From Theristus sp. LFF4_11 (lineage: Eukaryota > Nematoda > Chromadorea > Monhysterida > Xyalidae), in assembly GCA_030248135.1 (NCBI GenBank), contig JASANC010001457.1:33087-97086 (forward strand): a stretch of DNA of 64,000 nucleotides, written 5' to 3'. The translations under genes were made by a program, and so were the position numbers. Of this stretch, positions 23,701-34,097 are shown piece by piece. The notes under the pieces were generated by a model that searched no databases, was not told the origin of the DNA, and saw only the letters and a program-made list of their open reading frames with translations. The first letter of the stretch is position 1. Each line of letters opens with the position of its first letter.

Positions 23701-26700
23701 TGGTTTGCCCATCAACACGGAAGAAACGTTGTCTGTCTCAACATTCAACAGCGTTCGTACTAACTCGGTCAAAGTAGAGACCGTGTCGCTTACGTTGCAG
23801 ACAAAAGAAAAGACATCAATGCTGATTGATGCTTACACAATCAACCGTATCACTTCGGCGCATAGTCGTCCAACGTTGTCACCGGAGGACGTGGAGTTCG
23901 TTGAGCGTATTCCAGTGAGTCGCTTTGCCGACGATCTACTGCACCATTCGGACAAGTTCGAGCCTGACATCCTTATCGGGTCGGACTACATTTGGGAATT
24001 GGTGTCGTTTGAAGACCCAATTCGGTTGCCGTCTGGTCTGCTGCTGGTGTCCTCAAAACTTGGACTCTTGTTAGCCGGAAAAATGTCATCTGGCAAATCT
24101 CCTGTGTCGTTGAACTGCGTCGTCACGCACGAGTCTGATGCGGCGCACGAGTCTGATGCTGATTTCGGTCTGAGTCCAGACGAAGAAGTTGCTTCTGATC
24201 CAGCAAAATTCTGGGACTTGGAAACCATCGGCATCACTGACTCGCCGTACATCTCGGACGATGAAATTGCAATGAAGAAGTTCAATGAAACCGTGAAATT
24301 CGTCGACGGTCGATATCAAGTTTGCTTTCCTTGGATCGACGATCAACCGGAGTTGAATGATAACCGAGGACTAGCATTGAATCGACTCAAATCTGTTGCC
24401 AAGAAGCTTAAGCGGGATCCGAAGCTGTTGGATCACTACTGCGAAATCTTGCGCAACCAGTTGAACAAGGGCATCATCGAAAAAGCACCGTCTGTGCCCG
24501 ATGGACTTGTTCATTATCTGCCACACCACTGTGTCACAAAGCTCGATAGCCGAACTACGAAGTACCGCCTGGTGTATGATGCTTCGGCCAAAGAGCACAA
24601 AAATGCTAGCAGTCTCAACGAATGCATGTACCGTGGTCCAGTTTTGTTGCCGGATTTATGCGGGCTGCTGATGAATTTCAGATTGCATCGCTTCGCAATC
24701 GTGGCAGATTTGGAGAAAGCTTTTCTGCAAATCGGAATTCAGCCGCATGATCGGGACTGCACCAGATTTCTTTGGTTCAACGACGACAAGAACCTCGACG
24801 TGCACAACAACGTGGTCGAATACAGATTCGCACGAGTCCCATTCGGAATCATCGCATCGCCGTTCCTGCTCGGTGCAACAGTGCTGAACTTGCTGCGCTC
24901 GCACCCGAACTCGCGCATTGCATTCCGAGTCGCCGATGGACTGTACGTCGACAACATAATATCAGGTGCTTCCGACATCGACTCGGCAGTGGAATTCTAC
25001 CACGAGTCGAAAGATATTTTTGAATCCGCGTCAATGAACCTCCGCGAGTTTGCAACGAATTCGTCTGAGCTCAGAGCAGAGTTCTCCGTTGAAGATGCCG
25101 TGAAGAATACGACGCTGAAGGTGCTCGGAGTCACTTGGAACACAGAAACTGACCGTCTTCATTTTCGTGGTCCGTCAACGACAGCGAAGGCACAAATCAC
25201 AAAGCGTCATGTGCTCCATGTCACAGCATCGATCTACGATCCGCTCGGTTACATGTCTCCAGTCACGATTCAAGCCAAGATGCTTCTGCAAGAAATCTGG
25301 CGACAGGAATACGGCTGGGATGACATTATTGCCGACGAACTACAAGAAAACTGGGAGGCGGTTGAAACTGAACTGCAGCAACTATGCGAGGTGTCCATCG
25401 ATCGATACATCGAAACCACACCAAATTCAACGTTTGAGCTGCACTGCTTTGTCGACGCAAGCGCGAAGGCGTATGCAGCAGCCGTTTATCTGCGCGTTTC
25501 TTCAGACGATCGACACAAACCGTATCTTCTATTTGCGAAGAATCGTCTGGCACCAATGAAGCGCATCACGATGCCGCGAATGGAACTGTTAGCGATCGTC
25601 ATCGGCACAAGGGCGCTGAACTTCGTCAAAGCACAGTTGCCGCTGAAGATAACTGCAACGTTCCTGTGGTCCGATTCGCAAGTGGCTCTCGGCTGGCTGA
25701 CCACTGCAAAACCGCTCAGCGTATTCGTCAACAACCGCATCAAGAAAATCAAGGAATCGACAGCAACGTTTCGCTACGTTCCAACAAAAATGAATCCGGC
25801 CGACTGCGCAACCCGTCGTCTGTCAGTTGAGGAACTGAAGAATGATGGCAATCTGTGGTGGCAAGGCCCGGAATTTTTGAAGCACAGCGAAGAACGTTGG
25901 CCGTCTGACTTCCGCGAAATCACAGCAGAGTCGCAAGCTGACTTTGGATCAGAACTAAAAGGGAAAATCGAGATGACAGTAAACGCAGTGATCGAAAGAA
26001 ACACAGAGCAACTGGTCGACGTGACTCGATTTTCGTCGTTCAACCGTCTACTTCGGACAACTGTCCTGGTTCTGCGATTCGTCAAACAGCAACTGGGCAA
26101 ATACGCATCGAAGCTGCCGGTGCTGTCAAAAATCAAAGAACGGGGTCCGATCGACGCGAACGAAATCATGACGGCTCAAGGCGTGATGGATCGACAAGCT
26201 CAGCTGAATCATTTTCAAGACATTCGAGAAGCCATCCAGAAGTCGAAGCCGAACCAAGCTGTGCATCGTCTACGCTTGTTCATCGATGACTTCGATCTGA
26301 TCCGATGTGCCGGCCGAATGGAAAACTCTGATCTTTCATCCACAGCTCGCACGCCTATTCTGCTGCCAAAAAACTCGTCGTACACGGATCTGCTGATCAA
26401 CGACGTTCATCAGAAGAACAAATGCGCCGGCATTCAACAAACATTAGCCGCCGTGCGTGAGACACACTGGATAGTCGCTGGCCGTTCGCAAGTCAAGCGG
26501 ATCCTCTCGAATTGCACTGAATGTCGACGAAGGAAAGGCGGACCATACGAACTCCCGACTATGCCTGCATTGCCTGAATCACGCGTGAAGAAGGCGCAAC
26601 CGTTCGAAAACACCGGGTTGGACTACATGGGTCCACTGAATCTGAAACACGAACAGAAAGCCTGGATCTGTCTGTTCACCTGCCTGGTCGTGAGAGCGGT

Positions 26701-29700
26701 ACACTTAGAACTGGTGCTCGACATGTCTGCAGCCACATTCATCAACGCACTTCGCCGCTTTATTGCCCGTCGCGGAAAGCCACGCTTCATTATTTCGGAC
26801 AACGGACCACAGTTCGTGCTGACAAAGAAGACCTTGGACGTCACGTGGACGAACATATCACAACACGATGATGTCATCGATTACCTGTCAGGCGAACGAA
26901 TCGTCTGGAAGATGACAACTGCTTTCGCACCTTGGCAAGGCGGGGCATACGAGCGACTTGTCGGACTAGTCAAACAGTCGTTGAAGGGCGCGATCGGTCG
27001 AAAACTACTGTCATTTGAGCAGCTGCAAACGACACTGACCGAAGTCGAGGCCGTCGTGAATTCACGTCCGATGACGTACATCTGCTCAGACATCGATTCC
27101 TTCGAAGTCCTGCGACCAGCTGATTTTCTGACACCAAACCGTCACGCTGGTACCCTGCGCCTCAATGACAGCAATGATGTCAACGATCCTGATTACATTC
27201 TGCCGGACGACTCAACCGCTGAGAAGCTACAGAAGGTTTGGAAGCAAACGCAAACCGAGCTGGATAGTTTCTGGTCGATCTGGCGCGAAAATTATTTGAA
27301 GAGTCTGCGTGAAGACAGTCGAGTGGATCACCGACAGACACGGGTCGTCGTGAAGTCACCACCGCAAGTCGGAGACGTCGTACTGGTCCATGAGAAGAAT
27401 TTGCCGCGGGGAGCGTGGAAAGTCGGCCGAGTAAACCGCGTCGTCTCGGATAAAGAGGCAGAAGTGCGCCTACCGAGTAAGCGACTGATAAATCGACCGT
27501 GGAATCTGCTGTACCCCATCGAAGCCGGTAAGAAACAAAGTGACGCTGACGACGTCAAAGAACCTGTCAAGCACGAAACGACGGAAACGACTGCGAAGAG
27601 TGCACCTGCTGAAGAACCTCGTCGATCTGCTCGTTTGGCTGCAAAACGAATCAGCAGCAGCGACCGCACCGGCCGCTTCGACCTCTACTGACTAACCTTT
27701 CTTTTTCTCTCACTCCATCTTCATTTCCCACCTCCACACCAAACTTACCATCCATTTCCCTTAACCATTTTCTTTCACTGTGGGCAATGGGCATTGGCGT
27801 GTGCACCGGATGGTGAGGGCTGTGGGCCGTCCTGGGTCGGTCGAGGGCCGGGCTGCGTGCCCCGGGCCCCGCTGCTGTGCTGCGTGTGCAGTTCTTTTAT
27901 AATCTCATGCTGTGTGTTTTGTGTCACACCATTTTTGCCATAATCTTTGGTCATTTTGTCGTTTATAATCGTATCACTTTCCGGGTGGGAGTGTGCTGAA
28001 CCCCACATACTTTGCACGTGCATTTGGCGTGCCGTGGCACGCGTGTTACATTTTATGTGTTACGTGTGTTACATTTATGTTGCTAGTTGCGTGATGTGAT
28101 GCTATGTTGTGTCTTCGGCAACATCGTTGCTCATGCTTTTGCCTGTGCTCTTGTCTGTTCTTTTCAGTGTGAGTGTGTATGTGTCCGTGTCTCAAGTTGT
28201 AGTGGCAAGTAAAACGTTAAACCGTTGAAAAGAATCAACACATCAACTGTGCAAACAGCCAGCAAGCTTTCAGTATTGTTGTGCACAATACCTCGATGTA
28301 ACGGTCGACTTTGTCGGCTCACCGGAGCCCAATGGCGGCAAATGGGAATACTGCGTTGTGATCACCGTGTAGGACGTGTGCACACAGCCGTCCGTGTTGC
28401 ATGACAGTGTGATCACCTGCAGGGTGACGGCCGGGTAGTCACAATATGAAAAGCTACAGTGTCATACTTATCCAATGTCATATTTCTTGAATTTCTGATG
28501 TTCAACGTCGACTTCGAACAAAACTTGCAGTAGAAATGCGTTTTTTTCTGTTGTTGGAGTCAACATTGCAACCGAAATCATCCCATGAACGCAAATTTTC
28601 CACGCAGCAGGAATTTAGAGCTACCTGAACCGTTACGATTTTTACTGAAAACCTCTGGGGAGTCACCAATTAAAAAAACCCTGCGACCAACGACCAACCA
28701 ACCAAATAGAACGAGCGTTCCCGCGTGAACTGCAGTGTCACGTGACCGATCGATTGCTTTTGCGCGCCGACTGCTTGGCTTGTTGCTTTCAGCTGTGCGA
28801 TCAGCTCTGGGCGTCTGACGACGTCCACCGGCAGGCAGTGCGCGTTCTGCTCGATGTGCACGGTCAGCAGTTGAATGCTGCAAAAGTGTCACAATCAGAC
28901 CCGTGCGAACCCATCGTGTACCCTCGGCGGCTGGCCCGCAGGAAATTTCTCCGGCTGCGCTGTACACCGAGCTGCGCGCTACAACAACAAAACACACCAG
29001 CGCGCCGATGACACAGTTCAGCGGGCTTGACCAGGCATGTTGCTCGCAGCTCGGCCAGCACCGGCTTGCAAGCCCGGCACCGGCCCCCGCTACTTGTGGC
29101 CTTTGCGGGCAGGAAAATGTTGCACCGACCCTCCATGTGCCGCATGCTTGCGGGCCCGGGCCGGAACCGAGGTATCCCACAGGTTCGTACGTGCTGCAGT
29201 CCCTCAAGTCATGGTGATTCTCTGAAACTTTCTTGCCACGTAACGCAATCCGGATTGAAGCAACCCGCTCCGCTCCGTTGTACACCACTCAACACGGGCT
29301 TTGGTGACAACTGGGACTGGGGGGCTGGGTCGTATCAGGCAATATTCTGCGTTTGTTACCCAAAGTTTTCCATCGGACTGACCGAATCCGCAGCGAGGCC
29401 GTGCGCAGCGCCTGGACGTCCGGTTTGGCAGCGTTCAATAGAACTTCGAAATCACGCAGTACGTTTTGAGCTGCAGAAAAATTACCACTAAATGAACGAG
29501 GAGGCTGATTGGTGGATTCTCTTGAAAACATTGAAAGACCTGACAAAAATAGAGCATTGTTGCTTGATACCCTCCCGTGTTTCGCAAAATGAAATGCACA
29601 TGCGAAATGCAGACACCAAGTGCAACCGACCGGCACCGTGCGCCGCAGCGTGTTTCAAACGCGGCACGCCACACAGCAGTCGTCCAGCGCACGTGTTCAC

Positions 29701-32700
29701 CGTGACGATCAGGCAATCGTGTTCGCCCGTGCCGTCGCACTCGCCAAGCACGGGCACAGTGAGCGACGGCGACGTTGCACCCGTGAAACGGCATTTCGCG
29801 CCGAACACACGACTCAGCAGGTGCGCGCTGCGTTCGAGGCGTCCGACAGCGCGCGCCAACTGCGTGCGGGCCAGCAGTTGCTCGATGGAGAGCGCGCGCG
29901 CGGCCTGCGACCCGCCGGTGCCCGCACTGCTGACCGCCACCGACCACAGCGCGTCGGCGGTCGGCAGGTTGACGAGCGACTGTAGTACACGTGACGATAA
30001 GCAAAACGGTTTTTTAGGTTGCTTGGTTGCAATGTCGAGAACTGCCACTCTGGACAAGCGAGCACAGTCCTAATAATCAATCAGCAAGATAAGAGTGAAG
30101 TGAAATCGGCAATTCCTGCAGTAATACTAGAGTTCTTGCCGTTCAACTGCGCTGTTGAAAACGAGTTGAGCGCACATACAAAATCGAAACACACAGTAAG
30201 AAGCCCGACCGAGCAATGACGGAGCGCGTTGTGCTCATGCGGCACATGTCGGACGTGCAGCGTGCCGGCGGCGTCTTCGTCGTTCGCGTCATTGCGCACG
30301 GACACCACCACGCGATATTGCATCGGCGAATGGGCACTGCTGCCGCCTTGGTCTGCAGTTTTAGTGATGGGCCGCGTGTCAACAAACCCAGTAATCATCT
30401 GTTTTTGTAAATGGAAGTTTGATTCTAATCTAGACTGATCTGCATGAACATGCACGGGAACACGACATTGAACTTGACCTGCAGGTTATGGATTAACGTA
30501 AAAAACGTTGGTTTCAGGAGCAGACTTTGCTTGTGCCGCGTACATGCACGTAAATTGCACGCACAACTGATGTGCTTGCATTCGTGCAAGTGCGACAACA
30601 ATGAAAAGCGCTGAACGCACACACACACAATACAGCAAACAGTCAATTTTTGTAAACACAGTCTTGCAAAGCTTTCAGTTGCGTGTGTGACCACCTTGAG
30701 CGGTCTTGGTGCGCCAATAGGCAACGGTCAATTTGACGCCGGGCGTGTATTCCTCGATGACGCAATGCTGCCGCAGACGGGCGTGCGTCAATGTGACCGC
30801 TTGACAGTACAGAACGTCCAGTTGCAGATTGACGCAGAACGTGTGCAACACCCTGTACAGCTCGAGCAACGGCTCACGCGCGCTCATCATTCTGGAAATG
30901 AAAGAAGGGGGCACCGTTGATGAATTGGCTGGAAACAGGGTGGCTGATGGTGTTTGATGGCGAGTAGTTATGCACGGTGAGAATTGTTGATGTGGAAATA
31001 CATACACTCATTTGGTGGAATTGCTAATACGTTAATCGACTTATGCCAAGTATGGGGGCACCACCGGGTTTGTTGCATCGAACTGTGAACTCGCATTCAA
31101 AAACTTGGCGGATAGATGGTGCGTTTGATTACCCAATACAGCGTAGACATTATCAATTATTTTGGTTCTGCGACTCACTCAACGCATTGGCAGTGGCACA
31201 CATAGAAATTACGGTCATTCTTAATGGGGCAAGTCAGAACTGCTCAAACGAACTCGTATCTCATGGACTCAGATCACATCAGGAACTCAATCGACGAGTC
31301 AAGCGTGAAACTGAATCCTCTATTTTTAAAGTCGCAGAAAACAGCAACAAAAATCAAAATTTGAAGCGGCCAGGGCTTGCGTCGCGACGCCGGCCGACCT
31401 CTGCTGTATCATCTGATGCAAGTAGTGCAACTGCAACGGATGCACCAGCTGCATGCCATCGCCGATGTTCAGATCGTCACACAATATCGCCACGTTCAAC
31501 AAAGTCCACGGTGTGTCGTCCGTTTCGCCCAGCACCGTCAGGGTCACCTCGAATTCGTCACGAACACGAATCGTCACCTGCGGGATGCAGCAGACAATAT
31601 ACAGTCGATTTCGATATCATGAGCTGATTGGTTGGCAATCACGTGATGCATGCTTTCTGTGCAGGTTAGACTCCACCTTCATCTTCCACAGCAATACCTG
31701 CACTTGCACAGAATGCATACACCACGTGATCGTCAAAACAAAAAACAATCACCTAGTTGAATATGATATCCAAAAAGCCTGCACGTACGGTAAGAGACAA
31801 GTAAACCTGTTCGGTGAGCCGCGCTCTACCTACAGAAAGAAAACGTGCTGACACGCCCTCACTGTACCATCAAGTTTTCAGGTGCAATGCGAAATCATTG
31901 GGAGAGTCAGGTCGGATCAGAAAAGAATGGAAACATTTTGGAATGTTGGAATGGAACAGCAGTTATGAAAAAATTGCGGCCAGGCAAGAAAGCCAGGACA
32001 CGCGTAATAAGACCGTGATTGGAAGTCAGAAACAGATTCCCTCGGGTTTACCAGCCTTCGCTGTTGTGAGTTCAATTACCAAGTTGCAGGATGGTTCTCT
32101 GCAATTCGGCCTTCAGAAGAGGGGTGCCCAAAAACTAGTGAGTTTTGTGTTTCAATGTGTTTTCGAGCTCACCAGTCCATTGCGCACGAGCACACGTTCG
32201 ATGCGTGCGCCGCCGCCGGGCAACCGCCGCAACGCGCCCGTCAGACGGCACCGGAGCACTTGCGTCAGTCGACTCAGCACGCAGACGCGCTCGCGGGCGC
32301 TGATACGCGTCGGCGGCACGAAACGAGACTGCAATGATGCGCACGCACACTGGACCGAAATGGATCGACGTGTATGAAGCACGTTGCATAACTTTTAGCT
32401 AGACTCAATGCGCGCATAGCTTGGTTTTGGTGGAAATCAAACAGCCCCTATGTGGCTCTGATTCTGTTCTTTTTCTTTCGTGTGGTTTGTATTCTGCGAA
32501 AAAACGTGACGGATGAGGTGACAGTTTTGAAGGATCACTCTGGAATACCATATTGTGTTCGCCCACAGTTTTGGCATTTCACGGAATCGAGTTGTTGAAA
32601 GATTGAAATGATCAAGAAAGAAAGACGATCGATCACACACCTTGATGCAAACAGGCAGACGCGGGTACGAGCCGAGCGTGAGCACGTCGACGGCCGACGG

Positions 32701-33753
32701 GATTTGGAACGACGGTAAACTGGAGAGAACGAAAAATGATCGATCTGTGCAGTTGACATTGGCTGTCTAGATGTCGGCTAGATTGTCTCTCTGTGCAAAT
32801 GCCCAACAATTTGCATAAACTTCTAAAAACCACGTCCGCTCCGATCAATCACGTTTAACTGACATTAATATGTCCTGCTTCAAATCGGCGTTCAAGTCGT
32901 TTGGAATGGAGGCACGTCAAATCTTGTCACGAGAAAATGGAAGACACACATCGCTCAAAGCTCAATGTTAAAGTTTGCGTTAAAGTTCAAAGCTCCACGA
33001 GAAAATCAGGTCAAGCCGTTGGACGATCCATTGAAAACGACCTGAATGAAGCTCTGCAAAGTGGAATAAGGCGGTTCATTTAGTTTACCGGGCATGGACG
33101 AGTTCCTCGCGTGCCAAAAACGACAGCTTATCGGCAGTATCGACGAAATACGCAGACTGCTGGTCGAGCAGATACATTATGGCCTGCAAAAGATGGTACC
33201 GAAAGAATGAAAAATGCGAGACATACCGTAGTGTTGGGCAATGCAAATTGAACCAACCAACCAAAAACAACCAGACCAACCGTGCACATGTCCACTTTTG
33301 AAGCGCCTTTCAACCATTTCACTAACGCCAACAAACGCACGAACAACACGCGCGTGCTGTGCGCGAACTCGATGATGCCCATTTTTCTGCGAATTCGCAA
33401 TTCAGGTGATGATACAAATGAACATGATATGACAAATAACAGATCAATCATTCGAGGAACAACGTCACAATTGGTCCGAAAAGATCACATACAAAGAATC
33501 GAAAAACTCACTTCTGAACGTCGTTCTGATTGGGCACCATGTCGGCGCGAACGGTCAAATCGTGGTACACTTTTTGGACGGCGTAATCAAGCAAATAATA
33601 GAGCGCAACAGCAGGTGGACCCTCCTCGGGCGGCACGACCGGAAGCTGTGCCAATTTCATTTGATCTTCGGCGCTGCTACCGAACGCGTCCGGTGAACCG
33701 CTGCGCAACGCCGGCTCAATCATTCGACCGAGTGCTTGTGGCAGTTGAACCAT
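9598..33753 (-). CDS. MED14: Mediator complex subunit 14
   Basis: Predicted exons, 5' to 3' on the minus strand: 33753-33512, 33386-33281, 33183-33089, 32719-32641, 32328-32173, 31577-31399, 30891-30695, 30352-30210, 29979-29631, 29470-29383, 28877-28703, 28416-28292, 19965-19620, 19182-18934, 18528-18325, 17600-17466, 17009-16763, 16519-16395, 15955-15730, 15379-15198, 12225-12078, 11966-11925, 11855-11680, 10391-10230, 9867-9598. They join in frame to 1481 codons plus stop; known animal MED14 is about 1450. N-terminal hallmarks are [24 protein letters not shown] and [15 protein letters not shown]. The middle has [16 protein letters not shown] conserved blocks, then a Pro/Ser/Gly-rich linker (nineteenth exon) and a conserved C-terminal domain. 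MED14 is the architectural backbone joining the head, middle and tail of Mediator in Pol II transcription. The 42-bp exon 11966-11925 and the start codon (an upstream in-frame ATG exists at 33819) are the least certain points. One intron carries a full retrotransposon. Confidence 0.92.
10819..11320. mobile_element. 502-bp TIR element with 6-bp target duplication
   Basis: The ends are TGGCGCTCTTTAC and its complement GTAAAGAGCGCCA. Both flanks carry GTTATT (10813-10818 and 11321-11326), a 6-bp target-site duplication. Inside the ends are repeated GGCCCATTCATTTTGCG modules. The centre is a palindrome of CCTAATCC-AAACCTAAGCC-AAGCCTTTTTGATAAGG. No coding capacity was seen. It sits in the MED14 intron between the exons ending at 11680 and starting at 10391. 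Related modules occur at 35150-36600 and 55470-55530. Confidence 0.8.
12449..15188. mobile_element. 2.74-kb near-perfect palindromic (foldback) element at a TTAA site
   Basis: The element is flanked on both sides by TTAA (12445-12448 and 15189-15192). It begins CACCGTTTGCAAATAAGAG and ends with the reverse complement. The two arms, each about 1.35 kb, are reverse complements over nearly their whole length and meet near 13680. Each arm contains sub-repeats of about 335 bp, marked by GAATTCGAATCTGA, CCCCGGGCA and ACAACCGCTGTATC. TTAA duplication is the signature of piggyBac-type transposition, so a non-autonomous piggyBac relative is the best guess. No transposase was seen. It lies in a MED14 intron and starts right after the donor dinucleotides of the exon ending at 15198. 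Confidence 0.85.
16205..16290. repeat. Copy of the TTTAAACCTGTCAC...CAGAATACAG repeat
   Basis: CATGTTTCCTTAAACCTGTC, then ACTTGTTTTTCGCAGAATAC, match segments at about 47300-47360, 45715-45765 (partial) and 60537-60590. This copy lies in a MED14 intron. It is probably one end of a MITE whose other end I could not place. Confidence 0.5.
19443..19613. mobile_element. TA-CAGTC family MITE, copy 2
   Basis: The ends are inverted repeats: GTCGAACTC near the left edge (19442) and GAATTCGAC at the right edge, each followed inward by CTGATTGGTTGG-like sequence and TGAGC/GCTCA. TA lies outside both ends. The right edge is 5 bp from the donor of the MED14 exon ending at 19620. It is non-coding. Confidence 0.65.
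20268..20797. repeat. 0.5-kb polypurine (G/A) low-complexity tract
   Basis: Over about 520 bases the plus strand is almost only G with some A. It holds G runs up to more than 20 long and one run of 14 A. It ends exactly at the 5' LTR of the BEL/Pao element. Long open frames in several phases here are artefacts of composition. It could be a true expansion able to form quadruplex or triplex DNA, or a low-quality assembly stretch hiding the original flank. It lies in a MED14 intron. Confidence 0.8.
20798..21047 (+). repeat. 5' LTR of BEL/Pao element
   Basis: It starts TGTGGGAACCCCACG and ends TCAACACA. It matches 27992-28242 except for a few substitutions and one base of length near the start. 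Pol II promoter function is expected for the family, but I see no clear TATA box. Confidence 0.9.
21086..27691 (+). CDS. BEL/Pao Gag-Pol polyprotein, 2201 residues, uninterrupted
   Basis: One frame encodes all retrotransposon functions. Approximate residues: variable Gag-like region 1-460 with two sets of tandem repeats (GVGDS...GADRS near 200-250, and [11 protein letters not shown] near 360-410); a DUF1759-type Gag domain 470-620; zinc knuckles 714-780 with CFNC and CIHC; an aspartic protease (DUF1758) with LDCGSENSF near 855; reverse transcriptase about 1100-1350; RNase H about 1450-1560 with FVDAS and WSDSQ; integrase zinc finger about 1770-1818; integrase core about 1840-1970 with DYMG and ISDNGPQF; and a C-terminal domain near 2090-2130. 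The RT active site reads YVDN where most families have YVDD. The frame has no stop or shift. No env-like frame follows. Confidence 0.95.
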   Translation: MASGMFRRNAALRRSALVNQLDNLPDYSKLHGPNDTDAQIDAALHNARYSLINNIQRIKSSIGHLTQIDTNWQKWLSELPPEHFADEETFYDQHATNGYLPIVLQGEDIVVTLETKLLEVNNKLTPVTVSAAASPPAPPTTTVADSPSLISEPSRGAPTAADSDQGVGSTTIAAMPITAATGTGSVSVVGDSTASGVGASLRSGVGDSMAAGADRSLLSGVGDSKAPGADRSWPSGVGDSTTSAAGTVSSNMIGAAGLTAEMPNQVTVSDYQAIASSVIPVSDSLSVSVPVSQFCGAFVQPSVVAPQSMQTVVSCQPYSSGVGGVSSGPLPSRPGLRTSPSGAFVGMPVACGAGPGALTGAFTGSLATNVPVSYGAFTSGLATNVPVSYGALTSSLATNLPVSQGAPTTNHGFRNAMLGAHTIATGHPPVSLPTGPLPGVSYFQQPQFNVYPPMQTTNPAPMLQSACLKLPKLPPITYDGDPLRWAEFWDLFSVSVDRQPISEVEKFAYLKGMLTGKAAEAISGISPSNGTYAQAVDVIYRRFGDVEVVKDALYSQLRSIPVATDKVSDIRRVADTADRVLRQLLCLGEDVEGGSHRSLIIKLIQEKLPKSVLMEMEYQKPLTVAWSLQLFQNALSNIVMVKERVGRIANSGSTEGAMKNSKDHKKSETKSKSDRQGLPPTRTDVFAVSNNSDNKKAAKKSAKSFQPKKRSRRPCIFCQGDHFDDQCTKLTTVGERKGFLLRAKLCFNCLSDKHFAKDCQQTLKPCIHCEKQHRKALCPKKHPDKDKGSSKLTKTATVGVDQHDACSDTASTKEVTVSHAHVRNTPLRRGILMIANAKVVPPKHPERTISAKVFLDCGSENSFITKRFRKQLGLPINTEETLSVSTFNSVRTNSVKVETVSLTLQTKEKTSMLIDAYTINRITSAHSRPTLSPEDVEFVERIPVSRFADDLLHHSDKFEPDILIGSDYIWELVSFEDPIRLPSGLLLVSSKLGLLLAGKMSSGKSPVSLNCVVTHESDAAHESDADFGLSPDEEVASDPAKFWDLETIGITDSPYISDDEIAMKKFNETVKFVDGRYQVCFPWIDDQPELNDNRGLALNRLKSVAKKLKRDPKLLDHYCEILRNQLNKGIIEKAPSVPDGLVHYLPHHCVTKLDSRTTKYRLVYDASAKEHKNASSLNECMYRGPVLLPDLCGLLMNFRLHRFAIVADLEKAFLQIGIQPHDRDCTRFLWFNDDKNLDVHNNVVEYRFARVPFGIIASPFLLGATVLNLLRSHPNSRIAFRVADGLYVDNIISGASDIDSAVEFYHESKDIFESASMNLREFATNSSELRAEFSVEDAVKNTTLKVLGVTWNTETDRLHFRGPSTTAKAQITKRHVLHVTASIYDPLGYMSPVTIQAKMLLQEIWRQEYGWDDIIADELQENWEAVETELQQLCEVSIDRYIETTPNSTFELHCFVDASAKAYAAAVYLRVSSDDRHKPYLLFAKNRLAPMKRITMPRMELLAIVIGTRALNFVKAQLPLKITATFLWSDSQVALGWLTTAKPLSVFVNNRIKKIKESTATFRYVPTKMNPADCATRRLSVEELKNDGNLWWQGPEFLKHSEERWPSDFREITAESQADFGSELKGKIEMTVNAVIERNTEQLVDVTRFSSFNRLLRTTVLVLRFVKQQLGKYASKLPVLSKIKERGPIDANEIMTAQGVMDRQAQLNHFQDIREAIQKSKPNQAVHRLRLFIDDFDLIRCAGRMENSDLSSTARTPILLPKNSSYTDLLINDVHQKNKCAGIQQTLAAVRETHWIVAGRSQVKRILSNCTECRRRKGGPYELPTMPALPESRVKKAQPFENTGLDYMGPLNLKHEQKAWICLFTCLVVRAVHLELVLDMSAATFINALRRFIARRGKPRFIISDNGPQFVLTKKTLDVTWTNISQHDDVIDYLSGERIVWKMTTAFAPWQGGAYERLVGLVKQSLKGAIGRKLLSFEQLQTTLTEVEAVVNSRPMTYICSDIDSFEVLRPADFLTPNRHAGTLRLNDSNDVNDPDYILPDDSTAEKLQKVWKQTQTELDSFWSIWRENYLKSLREDSRVDHRQTRVVVKSPPQVGDVVLVHEKNLPRGAWKVGRVNRVVSDKEAEVRLPSKRLINRPWNLLYPIEAGKKQSDADDVKEPVKHETTETTAKSAPAEEPRRSARLAAKRISSSDRTGRFDLY
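27992..28242 (+). repeat. 3' LTR of BEL/Pao element
   Basis: It starts TGTGCTGAACCCCACA and ends TCAACACA, and is about 97-98% identical to the 5' LTR by eye. It is followed by TCAACTGTGC and, 50 bp further, by the end of a MED14 exon on the other strand. Confidence 0.9.
31150..31320. repeat. GGTTCTGCGACTC-family repeat in a MED14 intron
   Basis: TTGGTTCTGCGACTCACTCA at 31159 matches the terminus of copies at 4514 and 63355. GACGAGTCAAGCG near 31295 may be the decayed opposite end. It is non-coding. Confidence 0.4.
31602..31775. mobile_element. TA-CAGTC family MITE, copy 3
   Basis: It begins TA-CAGTCGATTTCGATATC, then GAGCTGATTGGTTGG. The interior CACGTGATGCATGC is matched by GCATACACCACGTGATC on the right. 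The right terminus is degenerate near 31775. It lies about 24 bp upstream of the acceptor of the MED14 exon that starts at 31577. Confidence 0.6.
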
Positions 33754-34097
33754 TGTTTCTTTAATTCGCACAGACAGACAGACAAATCTGTTTGTTTGTC
33801 GTTTTTTCTCTCGACTCACCCGAGCTGAGTTCAGCTAGACCATTTTTAGAACGATCCGGTGGTGAACTATAAGAGCGCAGCGCAAATCGTGTTTCATTGA
33901 AACTTTGTCCATTTCATAGAGGGAAAGTTGCATTTTTAACAGTAAAACAAGACAATTTTTGACGTGTACTTGAATATTGAACCGTTCTTAGTTGTTCCTC
34001 TTTAAAAAATACCGAAATTTAATTTAACCTGGTACAGTCTTGATTGATACGGTATGGCCGGTTACACATATTCTGTTCATTCTTTCTCCCTTGCACC

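Larger units (their letters stand above)
20798..28242 (+). mobile_element. Complete BEL/Pao LTR retrotransposon, antisense in a MED14 intron
   Basis: Two long terminal repeats of about 250 bp (20798-21047 and 27992-28242) enclose one long open frame (21086-27691). The internal region starts 38 bp before the frame. A short purine-rich tract (27983-27991, GGGTGGGAG) precedes the 3' LTR. The LTRs differ at roughly six positions plus a small indel near their start, so insertion is fairly recent. The element is in the opposite orientation to MED14 and starts about 50 bp from the exon 28416-28292. I see no clear target duplication: the right flank is TCAAC, while the left flank is the polypurine tract. 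Confidence 0.93.
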
